A stretch of 64,000 nt of DNA, taken from contig NZ_RFFG01000020.1 of assembly GCF_003696215.1 (NCBI RefSeq), positions 1-64,000 of the forward strand, written 5' to 3'. Below are positions 1-7,809 of this stretch, in pieces. This DNA comes from Actinomadura harenae. GTDB taxonomy: Bacteria > Actinomycetota > Actinomycetes > Streptosporangiales > Streptosporangiaceae. The notes under the pieces were generated by a model. That model had not been told where the DNA came from and did not search any database. It worked only from the letters and a program-made list of their open reading frames with translations. The first letter of the stretch is position 1; each line of letters starts with the position of its first letter. Position numbers and translations under genes: made by a program.

Positions 1-1539
1 CAGCGCGGGCAGCGCGGCGCGCGCCGGGTCGGCCGTCGTGCCCGCCTCGGCGGCGTCGGCGGACGCGAACCGCTCCGGCCCGAACAGCCCGGACGGCGCC
101 TGCCGCGGATGGCCGTCCCCGGCGGCGAGCACCTCGCGCAGCACGCCGAGCAGCTGGTCGGCCATCTCCTCGGCGTCCTGGAACCGCTGCGCCGGGTCGA
201 GGTGCGTGGCGCGGCGCAGCAGCCGGTCGAACGACTCGAACCGCGCCAGGAGCGGGACCTCCGCGCGCGGCGGGATCCGGTCGCTGAACTCGCCCGTGTA
301 GCCCTTGAACGGGAACGTCATCACGGCCAGCGCGCGTCCGACCGTGTACAGGTCGGACGTGACCGACGGGCCCCGCTCGGCGATCTCCGGGGCCTGGTAG
401 CCGACCGTGCCGTAGATCGCGCCGTCCTGGTCGTCCAGCCTGCGGACGCCGCCGAGGTCGATCAGCCGCAGCTGCTCCTCGGACTGGATCACGTTGTCCG
501 GCTTGAAGTCGCAGTACACCAGGCCGCGCGCGTGCAGGTAGGAGAACGCGTGCAGCACCTCCAGCGCGTAGGCGATCGCCTGCGCCAGGGGCAGCCCGTC
601 CTTGTCCACCGTGGTGCGGTGCTCGAGCAGGATGTCCTTCAGCGACTTCCCGCCGACGTACTCCATGACGATGTACTCGTCACCGTCGTGCTCGACGAAG
701 TTGTAGATCTTGACGATGTTGGGGTGCTCGACGGTGGCGAGGAACTCCCGCTCGGCCTCCGCCGCCTCCCGCGCGTCCGCGTCGCCGGTGTTCAGCAGGC
801 CCTTCAGCACGACCCAGCGGCCGTTGACCCGGTGGTCGCGGGCCAGGTAGATCCAGCCGAGCCCGCCGTGCGCCAGGCAGCCGAGCACCTCGTACTGCCC
901 GTGCACCATGTCGCCGGGCTTCAGCTTCGGCGTGAAGGAGAACGCGTGGCCGCACTTGGGGCAGAAGCCCTCGGCGCGTCCGGGCTGGTCGCCCCGGCTG
1001 CGGCCGACCCGCTCGCCGCAGTTCCCGCAGAACCGCCGGTTCTCCGGGACCTCCGGGTTCCGCCGGACGGCGGTCGCCGGGTCCCGGTACGGGACGCGCG
1101 GGACCTCGACCAGGCCCGACCCGAGCTGCCCCCGCCTGCCGGACGACCGGGTGCCGCCGCTGGCGGTGCCGCCCGACCCCGTGCTTCCGGTCATCACGCT
1201 TCCGGACGCGAAGCTCCCGGTCGGCGCGCTCGGCCGCGTGACCGGAGCCTGCCCGGACGCCCTGGAGGGCCCCGAAGCGGACGCCGGCGCCGCCGTGGGC
1301 GCCTGCTCGGCCGCGTTGCCGCAGACGTCGCAGTAGCCGTCCTGGATGGTGCCGGCACAGCCGGGCTGTGCGCACTTCCGCGGACCGGATGGCGGCGCGG
1401 CGGCGCCCTGCGGTCGCTGTCCGTTAGGCGGCTGCTGTCCCGATGGGGGCGGCGTGCCTTGCGAGGGGGGCATGCCACATATGACGCAGTAACCGTCCTC
1501 GACGTTTCCGGAGCAACCGGGCTGCGTGCACGGGATCAT
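1..1539 (-). CDS. pknG: PknG-type serine/threonine protein kinase (3' part beyond the window)
   Basis: The gene starts at ATG 1539 and runs off the window at base 1, so 513 codons are visible and the C-terminal region, where PknG carries TPR repeats, is missing. Two N-terminal Cys motifs of the type CxQPGC-x6-8-GYCxxCG lie near residues 4-22 and 49-70. A Ser/Gly/Thr-rich linker follows, then a rubredoxin-like double CxxC near residues 171-200, then the kinase core with ATP lysine K246 (VVLKG), catalytic D344 (YCDFKPDN) and D361 (LIDLGG in place of DFG). This order is that of PknG, a soluble actinobacterial kinase that controls TCA and glutamate flux through FHA proteins of the GarA/OdhI family. 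The ATG overlaps the stop of the upstream coiled-coil gene (ATGA), so the two are translationally coupled. Family assignment is firm; the substrate is inferred. Confidence 0.93.
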   Translation of the reverse strand, partial: MIPCTQPGCSGNVEDGYCVICGMPPSQGTPPPSGQQPPNGQRPQGAAAPPSGPRKCAQPGCAGTIQDGYCDVCGNAAEQAPTAAPASASGPSRASGQAPVTRPSAPTGSFASGSVMTGSTGSGGTASGGTRSSGRRGQLGSGLVEVPRVPYRDPATAVRRNPEVPENRRFCGNCGERVGRSRGDQPGRAEGFCPKCGHAFSFTPKLKPGDMVHGQYEVLGCLAHGGLGWIYLARDHRVNGRWVVLKGLLNTGDADAREAAEAEREFLATVEHPNIVKIYNFVEHDGDEYIVMEYVGGKSLKDILLEHRTTVDKDGLPLAQAIAYALEVLHAFSYLHARGLVYCDFKPDNVIQSEEQLRLIDLGGVRRLDDQDGAIYGTVGYQAPEIAERGPSVTSDLYTVGRALAVMTFPFKGYTGEFSDRIPPRAEVPLLARFESFDRLLRRATHLDPAQRFQDAEEMADQLLGVLREVLAAGDGHPRQAPSGLFGPERFASADAAEAGTTADPARAALPAL

Positions 1540-2741
1540 CGATCGGTTCCCTTCGCCCGCGAGTTCACGGCCTGCTGGTACCCCGACAGAGCCACCGTCG
1601 CGGCACGCAGGTCGCAGGGGGACGTCCAGAGCAGCTCGCGGGCCCGCTCGTGGATCGTCAGGAGTTCGGCGTCCTCGGCCAGCCCCAGGCGGGCGGCCTT
1701 GACGCGGTAGGCGGCCAGGCGGCCGCGCAGTTCCTCGCGGCGCTCCAGCAACCCGGTGGCGAGTTCCCGGTCGCGCTGCGCGCGGGCGCGCGCGTCGGCC
1801 GCGGCACGTTCCAGGTCGGAGAGGCGCTCGGCCAGCTCGTCCCAGCGTCCGGTGGACGGCAGGGAGCGCAGCGCCGCGAGCCGGTCGGCGAGCGCGCCCG
1901 CCAGATCGGACGGCTCGGAAAGCCCAGGCGAGGCGATCTTCTCCAGGGCCTCCGCGTGCGCGCGCAAGGCCGCCTCGTGCGCGCGCCTGACCTCGTCGAC
2001 AAGGCTCTCGGTGGCGTCGAGGCGTCCGGCGTAGCCCTCGCGGAGGCGCAGGGCCTCCTCCAGACGCGCCGCGACCTCGCCCAAGCCGTTGGCGAGCCTG
2101 GTCAACGCGGATGTGTCCGGGCCGCCCTTCCGCATCAGCGACAGGGGATCGGACCGGACGACGTGTCCGGCCTCCGCGACCTCGCGGCCCAGCCTGTTCA
2201 CCTCCGTGGTGGACGCCTCCAGAGCGGCGGCGAGCGCGGCCGCCTCGCGATGCCGGGACTCGGCGGTCTCCAGCGCGGGCAGCAGCGCCGTCCACGCCGC
2301 GTCCACGGCGGCGATGTCCTGCGCGACCTCGCCGTACAGGGCCGTCATCCGCCGCACCGTCGCCTCCAGCGTCAGCCGCTCCGGGCCGGGCCCGCCGAGC
2401 AGGCCGCGCTTCTCCAGCGGCACGTGCTCGGGCTCCAGCTCGACGGACCGCCCGTCCAGCAGGCGGGTCAGCTCGGCCAGCTCGGGCGACTTCGGACGGG
2501 CGTGCCGCTCGCGCAGCTCCTCGGCCGCCGACAGCGCCTGCCGGTACCGGTCGAACAGCAACCACAACCGCGCCATCCGGTCGGCCACCCGAGCCTGCAG
2601 CTCCGCGCTCGCGCCGGACATCGCCGCACCGTCCAGCATGCGGCGCCCGGGCTGCGCGTCGAGGTCGAGCAGGCCCGCGCTGATCCGGTCCCGTTCGTCC
2701 CGCAGGCGCGCCAGGGCCTCGTCGGCCTCTTCCCTCGTCAT
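1536..2741 (-). CDS. coiled-coil protein of the pknG operon
   Basis: The product is about 401 residues and almost entirely helical. It has long Ala/Glu/Arg/Leu heptad-like stretches, no signal peptide and no membrane segment, so it is a cytosolic coiled-coil protein. It overlaps pknG by four bases and must be co-translated with it. PknG operons often encode a helical partner such as GlnX plus a GlnH binding protein. This one lacks the membrane anchors expected of GlnX, so I do not assign that name. The start is uncertain: ATG 2741 (MTREEADEAL) is used here, while a TTG near 2768 preceded by GGGGAG would add about nine residues. Function is unknown beyond the link to the kinase. Confidence 0.75.
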   Translation of the reverse strand: MTREEADEALARLRDERDRISAGLLDLDAQPGRRMLDGAAMSGASAELQARVADRMARLWLLFDRYRQALSAAEELRERHARPKSPELAELTRLLDGRSVELEPEHVPLEKRGLLGGPGPERLTLEATVRRMTALYGEVAQDIAAVDAAWTALLPALETAESRHREAAALAAALEASTTEVNRLGREVAEAGHVVRSDPLSLMRKGGPDTSALTRLANGLGEVAARLEEALRLREGYAGRLDATESLVDEVRRAHEAALRAHAEALEKIASPGLSEPSDLAGALADRLAALRSLPSTGRWDELAERLSDLERAAADARARAQRDRELATGLLERREELRGRLAAYRVKAARLGLAEDAELLTIHERARELLWTSPCDLRAATVALSGYQQAVNSRAKGTDR

Positions 2742-2900
2742 GAGCCGACCGAGCCCCGCGTCAGCCAACGCGGCTCCCCAGCAAACCCATGATCGCCCCC
2801 GCCATCCAGGAAAAAGGTGCCGTTTTGAGGGATCAGTGTTCACCATGCGCGTACGACACCTCAAGGGGAGGGCCGACCGGTGCCGGACGCCCCCGCGAAA

Positions 2901-2931
2901 TGTCGGTGGTCGAACATATAATCGAATCATG
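2901..2931 (+). promoter_or_regulatory. PafBC/RecA-NDp-type DNA-damage promoter overlapping a LexA-like site
   Basis: TGTCGGTG at 2901-2908, exactly eight bases, then TATAAT at 2917-2922, matches the published mycobacterial RecA-NDp consensus TTGTCRGTG-N8-TAnnnT except for its first T. TCGAAC-ATAT-AATCGA at 2910-2925 overlaps it. That sequence has one perfect and one 4/6 half of the actinobacterial LexA box TCGAAC-N4-GTTCGA. The ATG follows the -10 by six bases, so the transcript should be leaderless. The match is seen directly; induction by DNA damage is inferred. Confidence 0.72.
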
Positions 2932-3468
2932 GCGAACGTCGCGACCCCCAGTTCCGGCCGGACCAGCACGGGTCCTGCCGCCGACGCGCTCTTCGAGGTC
3001 CCCGAGCCCACCCTGACCGCCGCCGAGATCGCGTCCCTCGCGCTCTCCCTGGCCCACCTCGGCGCGGGCCCGCAGGCGGCCACCGCCCGCCGCGCCCTCC
3101 GCCACCTCATGCCCCCCGGGGCCGACCACGACGAGGTCGTCGCCACCACCCTCGCGACCCTCACCGACCCGCTCTCCGCCACCGTCGCCGACCGCGCCCG
3201 CGTGATCGCCGCCGCCATCACCGACCACCGCGTCGTCCGGCTCTGCTACGGCGACGCCGGCGCCCACGTCACCATCCGCGAGGTCGAACCCGTCACCTGC
3301 CTCGTCCATCGCGACCACTGGTACCTCGTCGGCTGGTGCCGCCTCCGCCACGGCGTCCGCGCCTTCCGCTTCGACCGCATCCTCGCCGTCGAGTCCACCG
3401 GCATGCCCGCCCGCCCCCGCCGCGCCGACCGCTACCTCCCCTTCCAGAAGCGCCGTCGCAGTGTTTGA
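2929..3468 (+). CDS. WYL-domain protein without a helix-turn-helix
   Basis: The product is 179 residues. A helical N-terminal part (LTAAEIASLALSLAHLG) resembles the linker that precedes WYL domains in DeoR-type regulators. A full WYL domain then covers residues about 95-165, with RVVRLCYGD, HWYLVGWCRLR (WYL at 131-133) and FRFDRIL. The DNA-binding N-terminal domain of WYL regulators is absent. WYL domains bind nucleic acid or other ligands and act as effector modules, for example in PafBC, so this is a WYL-only accessory protein. ATG 2929 was chosen because the -10 box TATAAT ends six bases before it and there is no ribosome binding site. The gene is convergent with the acyltransferase across a strongly structured spacer. 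The biochemical role is unknown; a part in the DNA-damage response is inferred from the promoter alone. Confidence 0.85.
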   Translation: MANVATPSSGRTSTGPAADALFEVPEPTLTAAEIASLALSLAHLGAGPQAATARRALRHLMPPGADHDEVVATTLATLTDPLSATVADRARVIAAAITDHRVVRLCYGDAGAHVTIREVEPVTCLVHRDHWYLVGWCRLRHGVRAFRFDRILAVESTGMPARPRRADRYLPFQKRRRSV

Positions 3469-3470
3469 TT

Positions 3471-3532
3471 GAGCTTCCGGGCCGCGCCCTCGCCTGGTGG
3501 CTCGGGCGCGGCCCGGAAGCTCGTGCGAGTGC
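3471..3532. terminator. 19-bp perfect stem hairpin, bidirectional terminator-like
   Basis: Bases 3471-3489 and 3514-3532 are perfect 19-base complements separated by a 24-base loop. The hairpin starts two bases after the WYL stop codon and faces the convergent acyltransferase. There is no clear T-run, so termination is likely but not certain. Confidence 0.7.
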
Positions 3533-3534
3533 GG

Positions 3535-3603
3535 CATCGCTTCGCGATCAACCGTGCGGGGCTCGCCTTCGGCGTCGCCCCGCACGGTTGGTAGCGCACT
3601 CGC
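3535..3603. repeat. nested inverted repeats in the convergent spacer
   Basis: An outer 9-base arm pair (3535-3543 with 3595-3603) encloses an inner 14-base arm pair (3549-3562 with 3577-3590), both perfect. With the preceding 19-bp hairpin this makes a 130-base structured block. It could be a dispersed palindromic element or a double terminator. The remainder up to 3683 shows no gene. Confidence 0.65.
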
Positions 3604-3683
3604 TGCGCGGCCTCAGGTGTCCGCGTGAGATCCGTCATGGGCCAGCCCAGGCGGCGTGCACCGTCAGCCGGTGTGCGCCAGGC

Positions 3684-4589
3684 CTAGGGCCTCTCATCCT
3701 GCGGGGCTCCTTGCGGGTGCTGACGAGGGGTGAGGGGTGTGTTTCTGGTGAGGGTGAGGGTGCGGGTGAGGCGGGCCAGGGGAGTTCGGTTCTTGTCGGT
3801 GGACTGTTCGGCGCGGAGGGTGTCGATGATCTCCTGGACGGACTTGCGGGCGAGGTCGCGGACCTCGGTGACGGCGAGGTCGTCGTGCTCGCGGCCCTGC
3901 CAGGGGGTGGTGTCGATGGGCGTGCCGAAGCGGAAGTAGAGGCGTTCGGGGCGCGGGACGAGCGTGGGGCCGATGCCCCGGGCGAGCGGCATCATGAAGT
4001 CGTCGCGGCCCTTGGCGCGGTCGCCCAGGACGGCGCGGGCGAGGCCGCGGGCGGGGGCGAGCAGGCGGTTGTCGGAGTCGAGGACGGTCGTGAACATCTC
4101 CTCGGCGCCGACCGAGCCGAACGGGACGATCGGGCAGCCGGCCTCGACGGCCAGCCGGGCGAAGCCGAGGCGGCGTTCCCACTGCAGCCGGTAGAGGTCG
4201 TGCCGGGAGCGGGCGGCCTCGCGGGCGCCGCCGGGGAAGATGACGACCATCTGGCCCGCGTCCAGCAGCGCGCGGCAGTTGCCGGGAGTGCCGTCCACCG
4301 AGCCGCCGACGTCCATGATCCTGCGCCAGCCCGGGATGAGCCAGTGCGCGTGGTCGGCGAGCGAGCGCACCCACACGCCGTGCCGCCGGTGGATCTCGAA
4401 GAAGATGAGCGGCGCGTCGATCACGCCGTACAGGGTGTGGTTGCCGACGAGCAGGGCGGGGCCCGAACGGGGCAGGTTCTCCAGGCCGTGGAAGACCGGG
4501 GAGGTCCAGGCGCGCCACGGGCGGAGCGCGAGGTCGGCCGCGCGGATCAGGTGGTCGGACGGCGGGGTCCACTCGGCAGGGGAGGCCAT
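3684..4589 (-). CDS. lysophospholipid acyltransferase family protein
   Basis: The product is 301 residues and belongs to the PlsC/glycerolipid acyltransferase superfamily. It has a conserved block GNHTLYGVID near residue 58, where a His-containing motif replaces the canonical HxxxxD, and a second block VVIFPGGAREA that matches the FPEG/FPGG substrate-binding motif. VEAGCPIVPFG follows. Such proteins transfer acyl groups onto lysophospholipid or glycerol acceptors at the membrane. ATG 4589 was preferred over 4598 because a TAGCAT -10 box lies exactly seven bases before it and neither start has a ribosome binding site. A palindrome CAAGCGCTTG lies just upstream and suggests TetR-type control. 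The C-terminal 30 residues are Thr/Arg-rich and probably disordered. The exact acyl donor and acceptor are unknown. Confidence 0.85.
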   Translation of the reverse strand: MASPAEWTPPSDHLIRAADLALRPWRAWTSPVFHGLENLPRSGPALLVGNHTLYGVIDAPLIFFEIHRRHGVWVRSLADHAHWLIPGWRRIMDVGGSVDGTPGNCRALLDAGQMVVIFPGGAREAARSRHDLYRLQWERRLGFARLAVEAGCPIVPFGSVGAEEMFTTVLDSDNRLLAPARGLARAVLGDRAKGRDDFMMPLARGIGPTLVPRPERLYFRFGTPIDTTPWQGREHDDLAVTEVRDLARKSVQEIIDTLRAEQSTDKNRTPLARLTRTLTLTRNTPLTPRQHPQGAPQDERP

Positions 4590-4612
4590 GCCGCGCATGC
4601 TAGGCGAAACCG

Positions 4613-4626
4613 ACCAAGCGCTTGAC
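4613..4626. promoter_or_regulatory. contiguous CAAGCGCTTG palindrome upstream of the acyltransferase
   Basis: CAAGCGCTTG at 4615-4624 is a perfect 10-base palindrome about 13 bases upstream of the proposed -10 box of the acyltransferase. It has the same half-site as the N4-spaced sites elsewhere in the window but no spacer. The form CAAGnnCTTG is how I remember the KstR2 consensus. Confidence 0.5.
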
Positions 4627-4706
4627 GCAGCTGTCAGCCACGGTGACGGCACCGCAGGTCGCGGCGTCTGTGAACGTCGTCACAGCAGGAGCGGGGCGTC
4701 CGCCGG

Positions 4707-5453
4707 TCAGAAGAGGCCGGCGTACTCGCCGCCGTCGACGGTGATGGCGCTGCCGGTGACGAACCGGGCCTGCTTCGAGCAGAGGAACGCGACGAACGCG
4801 CCGAAGTCGGCCGGGTCGCCGACGGTGCCGGTGGGGATCTCGTTGGCGACCGCGTCCCAGTCGCCGCCGCGCAGCGAGCGGAGCCGCTCGGTCGCGTGGT
4901 AGCCGGGCTGGAGGGAGTTGACGGTCACGCCGTCCTTGGCGACCTCGAGCGCGAGCGTCTTGAGGAAGCCGGTCGCGCCGGCGCGGGCGGTGTTGGACAG
5001 GATCAGCGTCGGGATCGGCTGGCGCACCGAGATCGAGGTGATCGCGACGACGCGTCCCCAGCCGTTCTGCTGCATGGCGGGGACGGCGGCCTTGCACATC
5101 GCGACGACCGACATGAGGTTCAGGTCGAGCGCGGGGGCGTAGGCGTCCAGGGGAGTGGAGGCGAAGCCGCCGGGCGGCGGGCCGCCCGCGTTGGTGACGA
5201 GGATGTCGACGCCGCCGAGCGCGTCCTGCGCCTCGCGGACGAACGCGGTCGCGCCCTCCGGGGTGGCCACGTCGGCGAGCACCGGGTGCGCGCGGTCGCC
5301 GAGGAGTCTGGCGGCGACGGTCAGCCGGTCGCGGTCACGTCCACAGATGGCGACGGTCACGCCCTCGGCGATCAGGGCCCGTGCCGCCTCGAAGCCGAGT
5401 CCGCTGCTCGCCGCCGCGACGGCGGCGCGGCGGCCGTCCAGTCCTAGCTCCAC
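4707..5453 (-). CDS. SDR-family oxidoreductase with altered active site
   Basis: The product is 248 residues with a Rossmann fold. It shows the nucleotide site ASSGLGFE in place of TGxxxGIG, the NAG motif in VTNAGG, and a C-terminal DGGEYAGLF. The usual catalytic YxxxK is replaced: after the expected serine strand (TSISVRQPIP) the position reads SNTAR, so Tyr is Ser and Lys is Arg. A known SDR subgroup annotated as 3-oxoacyl-ACP reductase-like shares this SNxxR feature, so the protein may bind NAD(P) and act by a different mechanism or not be a reductase. GTG 5453 follows TAACCT (5460-5465, minus strand) by six bases, a leaderless arrangement. It is probably a single gene. Confidence 0.85.
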   Translation of the reverse strand: MELGLDGRRAAVAAASSGLGFEAARALIAEGVTVAICGRDRDRLTVAARLLGDRAHPVLADVATPEGATAFVREAQDALGGVDILVTNAGGPPPGGFASTPLDAYAPALDLNLMSVVAMCKAAVPAMQQNGWGRVVAITSISVRQPIPTLILSNTARAGATGFLKTLALEVAKDGVTVNSLQPGYHATERLRSLRGGDWDAVANEIPTGTVGDPADFGAFVAFLCSKQARFVTGSAITVDGGEYAGLF

Positions 5454-5465
5454 TCTCCGAGGTTA

Positions 5466-5766
5466 GCGCGCGCGTTCTCCGGTGCCCTGTCGCGGGGGCT
5501 CTCCGGCGGGTCTCCGACCGGAACTCAATGGGTGGCCGAAGCTTGTTAGGTGGACGAACTGACCCGCTGTGATGATGTTGCGCAAATCACTGTCAGGCTT
5601 AGGTTTGTCTTGAACCGGTGGGGGTGCCTGCGCAGGTCAGAGCATGCGCTGATAGCCTTCTCGGGCCTTTCTTGCAGGTTGACCGTCCCCGCCGGGGTAG
5701 TAGTTGTTTTCGTCCCGCCCAAGCGTGGAAGATCTTCCCCCGGGGGCATGTGTATCGGGGGGATTG
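5466..5766. other. 300-base intergenic region before the flavoenzyme gene
   Basis: No coding region is seen. The region holds a 12-base perfect palindrome GGAAGATCTTCC at 5727-5738, a possible -35 TTGACC at 5679-5684 with only a weak -10 near 5701, and GGGGGGA just before ATG 5767 as ribosome binding site. It must contain the promoter of the flavoenzyme and, at its left edge, that of the SDR. I cannot place the flavoenzyme promoter with confidence. Confidence 0.5.
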
Positions 5767-7752
5767 ATGGCGGAGGAAAACTCCTATGAACCGGTCCATT
5801 CCGACAAGGAACTCGGAATGGACCGGAAGATCAGCCGGCGTGACTTCATGGACGGCATGGCGGTCGCGGTCGGAGGGGCCGTGGCCGCGGGGGCGCTGTC
5901 GGGCTGCTCCGCGGGCTCGTGGGGCGGCATCCACAACGAGGTGGTGAACCCGCCGGACGGCTGGAACTACGCCGGCGCGGGCAACCGCTCGTACCCGCCC
6001 GCCATGACCGGGCTCCGCGGCAGCACCAACCCGGCGATGCGCGTCCCGCACGAGCTGCGCGACGGGATCTACTGGGCCGGCGGCAAGCCCGTCGAGGACA
6101 CCGGTGAGCGCTACGACCTCATCGTGGTCGGCGCGGGGATCAGCGGCCTGTCGGCGGCGCACTTCTACAAGCAGAAGAAGCCGGACGCCAAGATCCTCAT
6201 CCTGGACAACCACGACGAGTTCGGCGGGCACGCGCGCCGCAACGAGTTCCAGGCGAACGGGAAGCCGCTGGTCGGCTACGGCGGCTCGCAGTCCATCGAG
6301 GCGCCCACCGTGTGGAGCCCGGTGGCCAAGAAGCTGCTCTCCGACCTGGGCGTCCAACTGCAGAAGTTCAACACGTACTACAACCAGAACTTCAACAAGC
6401 AGTGGAAGCTGAACGACTCGGAGTTCTTCACCCGGGACCTGTTCAACCAGGACTACCTCGCGGTCATGGAGGGGGACACCCAGACCGCGAAGAGCCTCGC
6501 GAACGCCCCGATGAGCGGCCAGGCGAAGGCCGCGTACCTCACGCTGCAGAACAAGCCCGCCGACTACATGGCGGGCATGACGCCCGACCAGAAGAAGCAG
6601 AAGCTCGTCGACCTGACGTACAAGGAGTACCTCCAGGACTACGCCAAGATGCCCGCGGAGGTGCTCAACTACCTCCAGACCTTCACCAGCGACGAGTGGG
6701 GTTTCGGCATCGACGCGTTCGGCGCGCTCGACTCGTGGGCGCTGGAGTACCCGGGCTTCGCCGGGCTGAAGGTGGACCGGGGGACGACGCCGAACCGGTA
6801 CTGCGGTCCCACGGTCCAGATCCAGTGGAACGAGGACGACCCGTACATCTACCACTTCCCGGACGGCAACTACGGGCTGTGCAAGCTGATGATCGGGCAG
6901 CTCATCCCGAACACCGGCGCCCCCGAGAACATGGACGCCGAGCCGCTCGCCCGCATCGACTACAGCAAGCTGGACGTGGCGGGCAACGACGTCCGGCTGC
7001 GGCTGAACGCGCCGTGCGTCCGGGTGCAGCACAAGGACGGCCTGCTCAACGCGGACGAGGTGGAGGTCGACTTCGACCGCGGCGGCAAGGTGTACCGGGC
7101 GCACGCGGGCCACGTGGTCATGGCCTGCTACAACACCATGATCCCCTACCTCATGCAGGACCTGCCGAAGGACCAGAAGCAGAACCTGTTCTTCGGGACG
7201 AAGTTGCCGATCGTCTACGCGATGGTGCAGCTGCGGAACTGGGAGGCGTGGGAGAAACTGAAGATCTACCACACCCGCTTCACCAGCGGTGACTGGGTGG
7301 TCGCCGAGCTCGACTACCCGGTGAGCTTCCCCGACTACCAGTTCTCCAAGGACCCGTCCCAGCCGATCCTGGTGCACATGATCCGGATGGCCACGGCGCC
7401 CGGGTACCGCAACCCGCGCGGCGGCATCGGCCCGGGACGCCGCGACCTGTTCGCCCGCCCGTTCTCGGAGTACGAGCGGACGATCCGCGACCAGCTGACC
7501 CGGCTGCTGGCGGCGGGCGGCTTCGACCCGGCCAAGGACATCCAGGCCATCACGGTCAACCGCTGGGGCCACGGCTACGCGCTGGAGTACGGCCGTCCGT
7601 GGGCGACGTTCTGGCCGGACGGCCCGCTGCCGTCCGTCCTCGGCCGGAGGCCGTTCGGGCGGGTCACGATCGCCAACTCCGACTCGGAGAACCGCGCCTA
7701 CGCCGACGCCGCGATCGACGCGGCCTGGCGTGCCGTCAACCAGATGGCCTGA
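5767..7752 (+). CDS. Tat-exported FAD-dependent oxidoreductase, spermidine-dehydrogenase-like
   Basis: The product is 661 residues. A twin-arginine motif SRRDFMDG (R24-R25) is followed by the hydrophobic stretch AVAVGGAVAAGALSGC, with a lipobox-like Cys. A dinucleotide-binding site VVGAGISGLSAA begins near residue 120 and is followed by an acidic strand (LILDNHDEFGGHA). The C-terminal NRWGHGYALEYGRP resembles the FAD-closing motif of amine oxidases. Length, Tat signal and the tyrosine-rich middle match periplasmic spermidine dehydrogenases of the flavin amine oxidase superfamily. These split spermidine to 1,3-diaminopropane and 4-aminobutanal. The neighbouring PucR, aminotransferase and CoA-acylating semialdehyde dehydrogenase fit a polyamine or beta-alanine route. 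The start is set by GGGGGGA six bases upstream. Substrate is inferred, not shown. Confidence 0.85.
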   Translation: MAEENSYEPVHSDKELGMDRKISRRDFMDGMAVAVGGAVAAGALSGCSAGSWGGIHNEVVNPPDGWNYAGAGNRSYPPAMTGLRGSTNPAMRVPHELRDGIYWAGGKPVEDTGERYDLIVVGAGISGLSAAHFYKQKKPDAKILILDNHDEFGGHARRNEFQANGKPLVGYGGSQSIEAPTVWSPVAKKLLSDLGVQLQKFNTYYNQNFNKQWKLNDSEFFTRDLFNQDYLAVMEGDTQTAKSLANAPMSGQAKAAYLTLQNKPADYMAGMTPDQKKQKLVDLTYKEYLQDYAKMPAEVLNYLQTFTSDEWGFGIDAFGALDSWALEYPGFAGLKVDRGTTPNRYCGPTVQIQWNEDDPYIYHFPDGNYGLCKLMIGQLIPNTGAPENMDAEPLARIDYSKLDVAGNDVRLRLNAPCVRVQHKDGLLNADEVEVDFDRGGKVYRAHAGHVVMACYNTMIPYLMQDLPKDQKQNLFFGTKLPIVYAMVQLRNWEAWEKLKIYHTRFTSGDWVVAELDYPVSFPDYQFSKDPSQPILVHMIRMATAPGYRNPRGGIGPGRRDLFARPFSEYERTIRDQLTRLLAAGGFDPAKDIQAITVNRWGHGYALEYGRPWATFWPDGPLPSVLGRRPFGRVTIANSDSENRAYADAAIDAAWRAVNQMA

Positions 7753-7766
7753 CGCGCCGGACGAGG

Positions 7767-7799
7767 ACGGCCGGTGACGCGAGGAGCGTCACCGGCCGT
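7767..7799. terminator. bidirectional hairpin terminator
   Basis: Bases 7767-7780 and 7786-7799 form a perfect 14-base stem with a 5-base loop between two convergent genes. Confidence 0.75.
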
Positions 7800-7809
7800 T
7801 CCCGTCGTG

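Noticed and set aside
109..1710. Long plus-strand open frame opposite pknG
   Set aside because: It is the antisense shadow of the pknG reading frame, as in most high-GC genes. Its translation is Arg/Val/Gly/Pro-rich with no domain.
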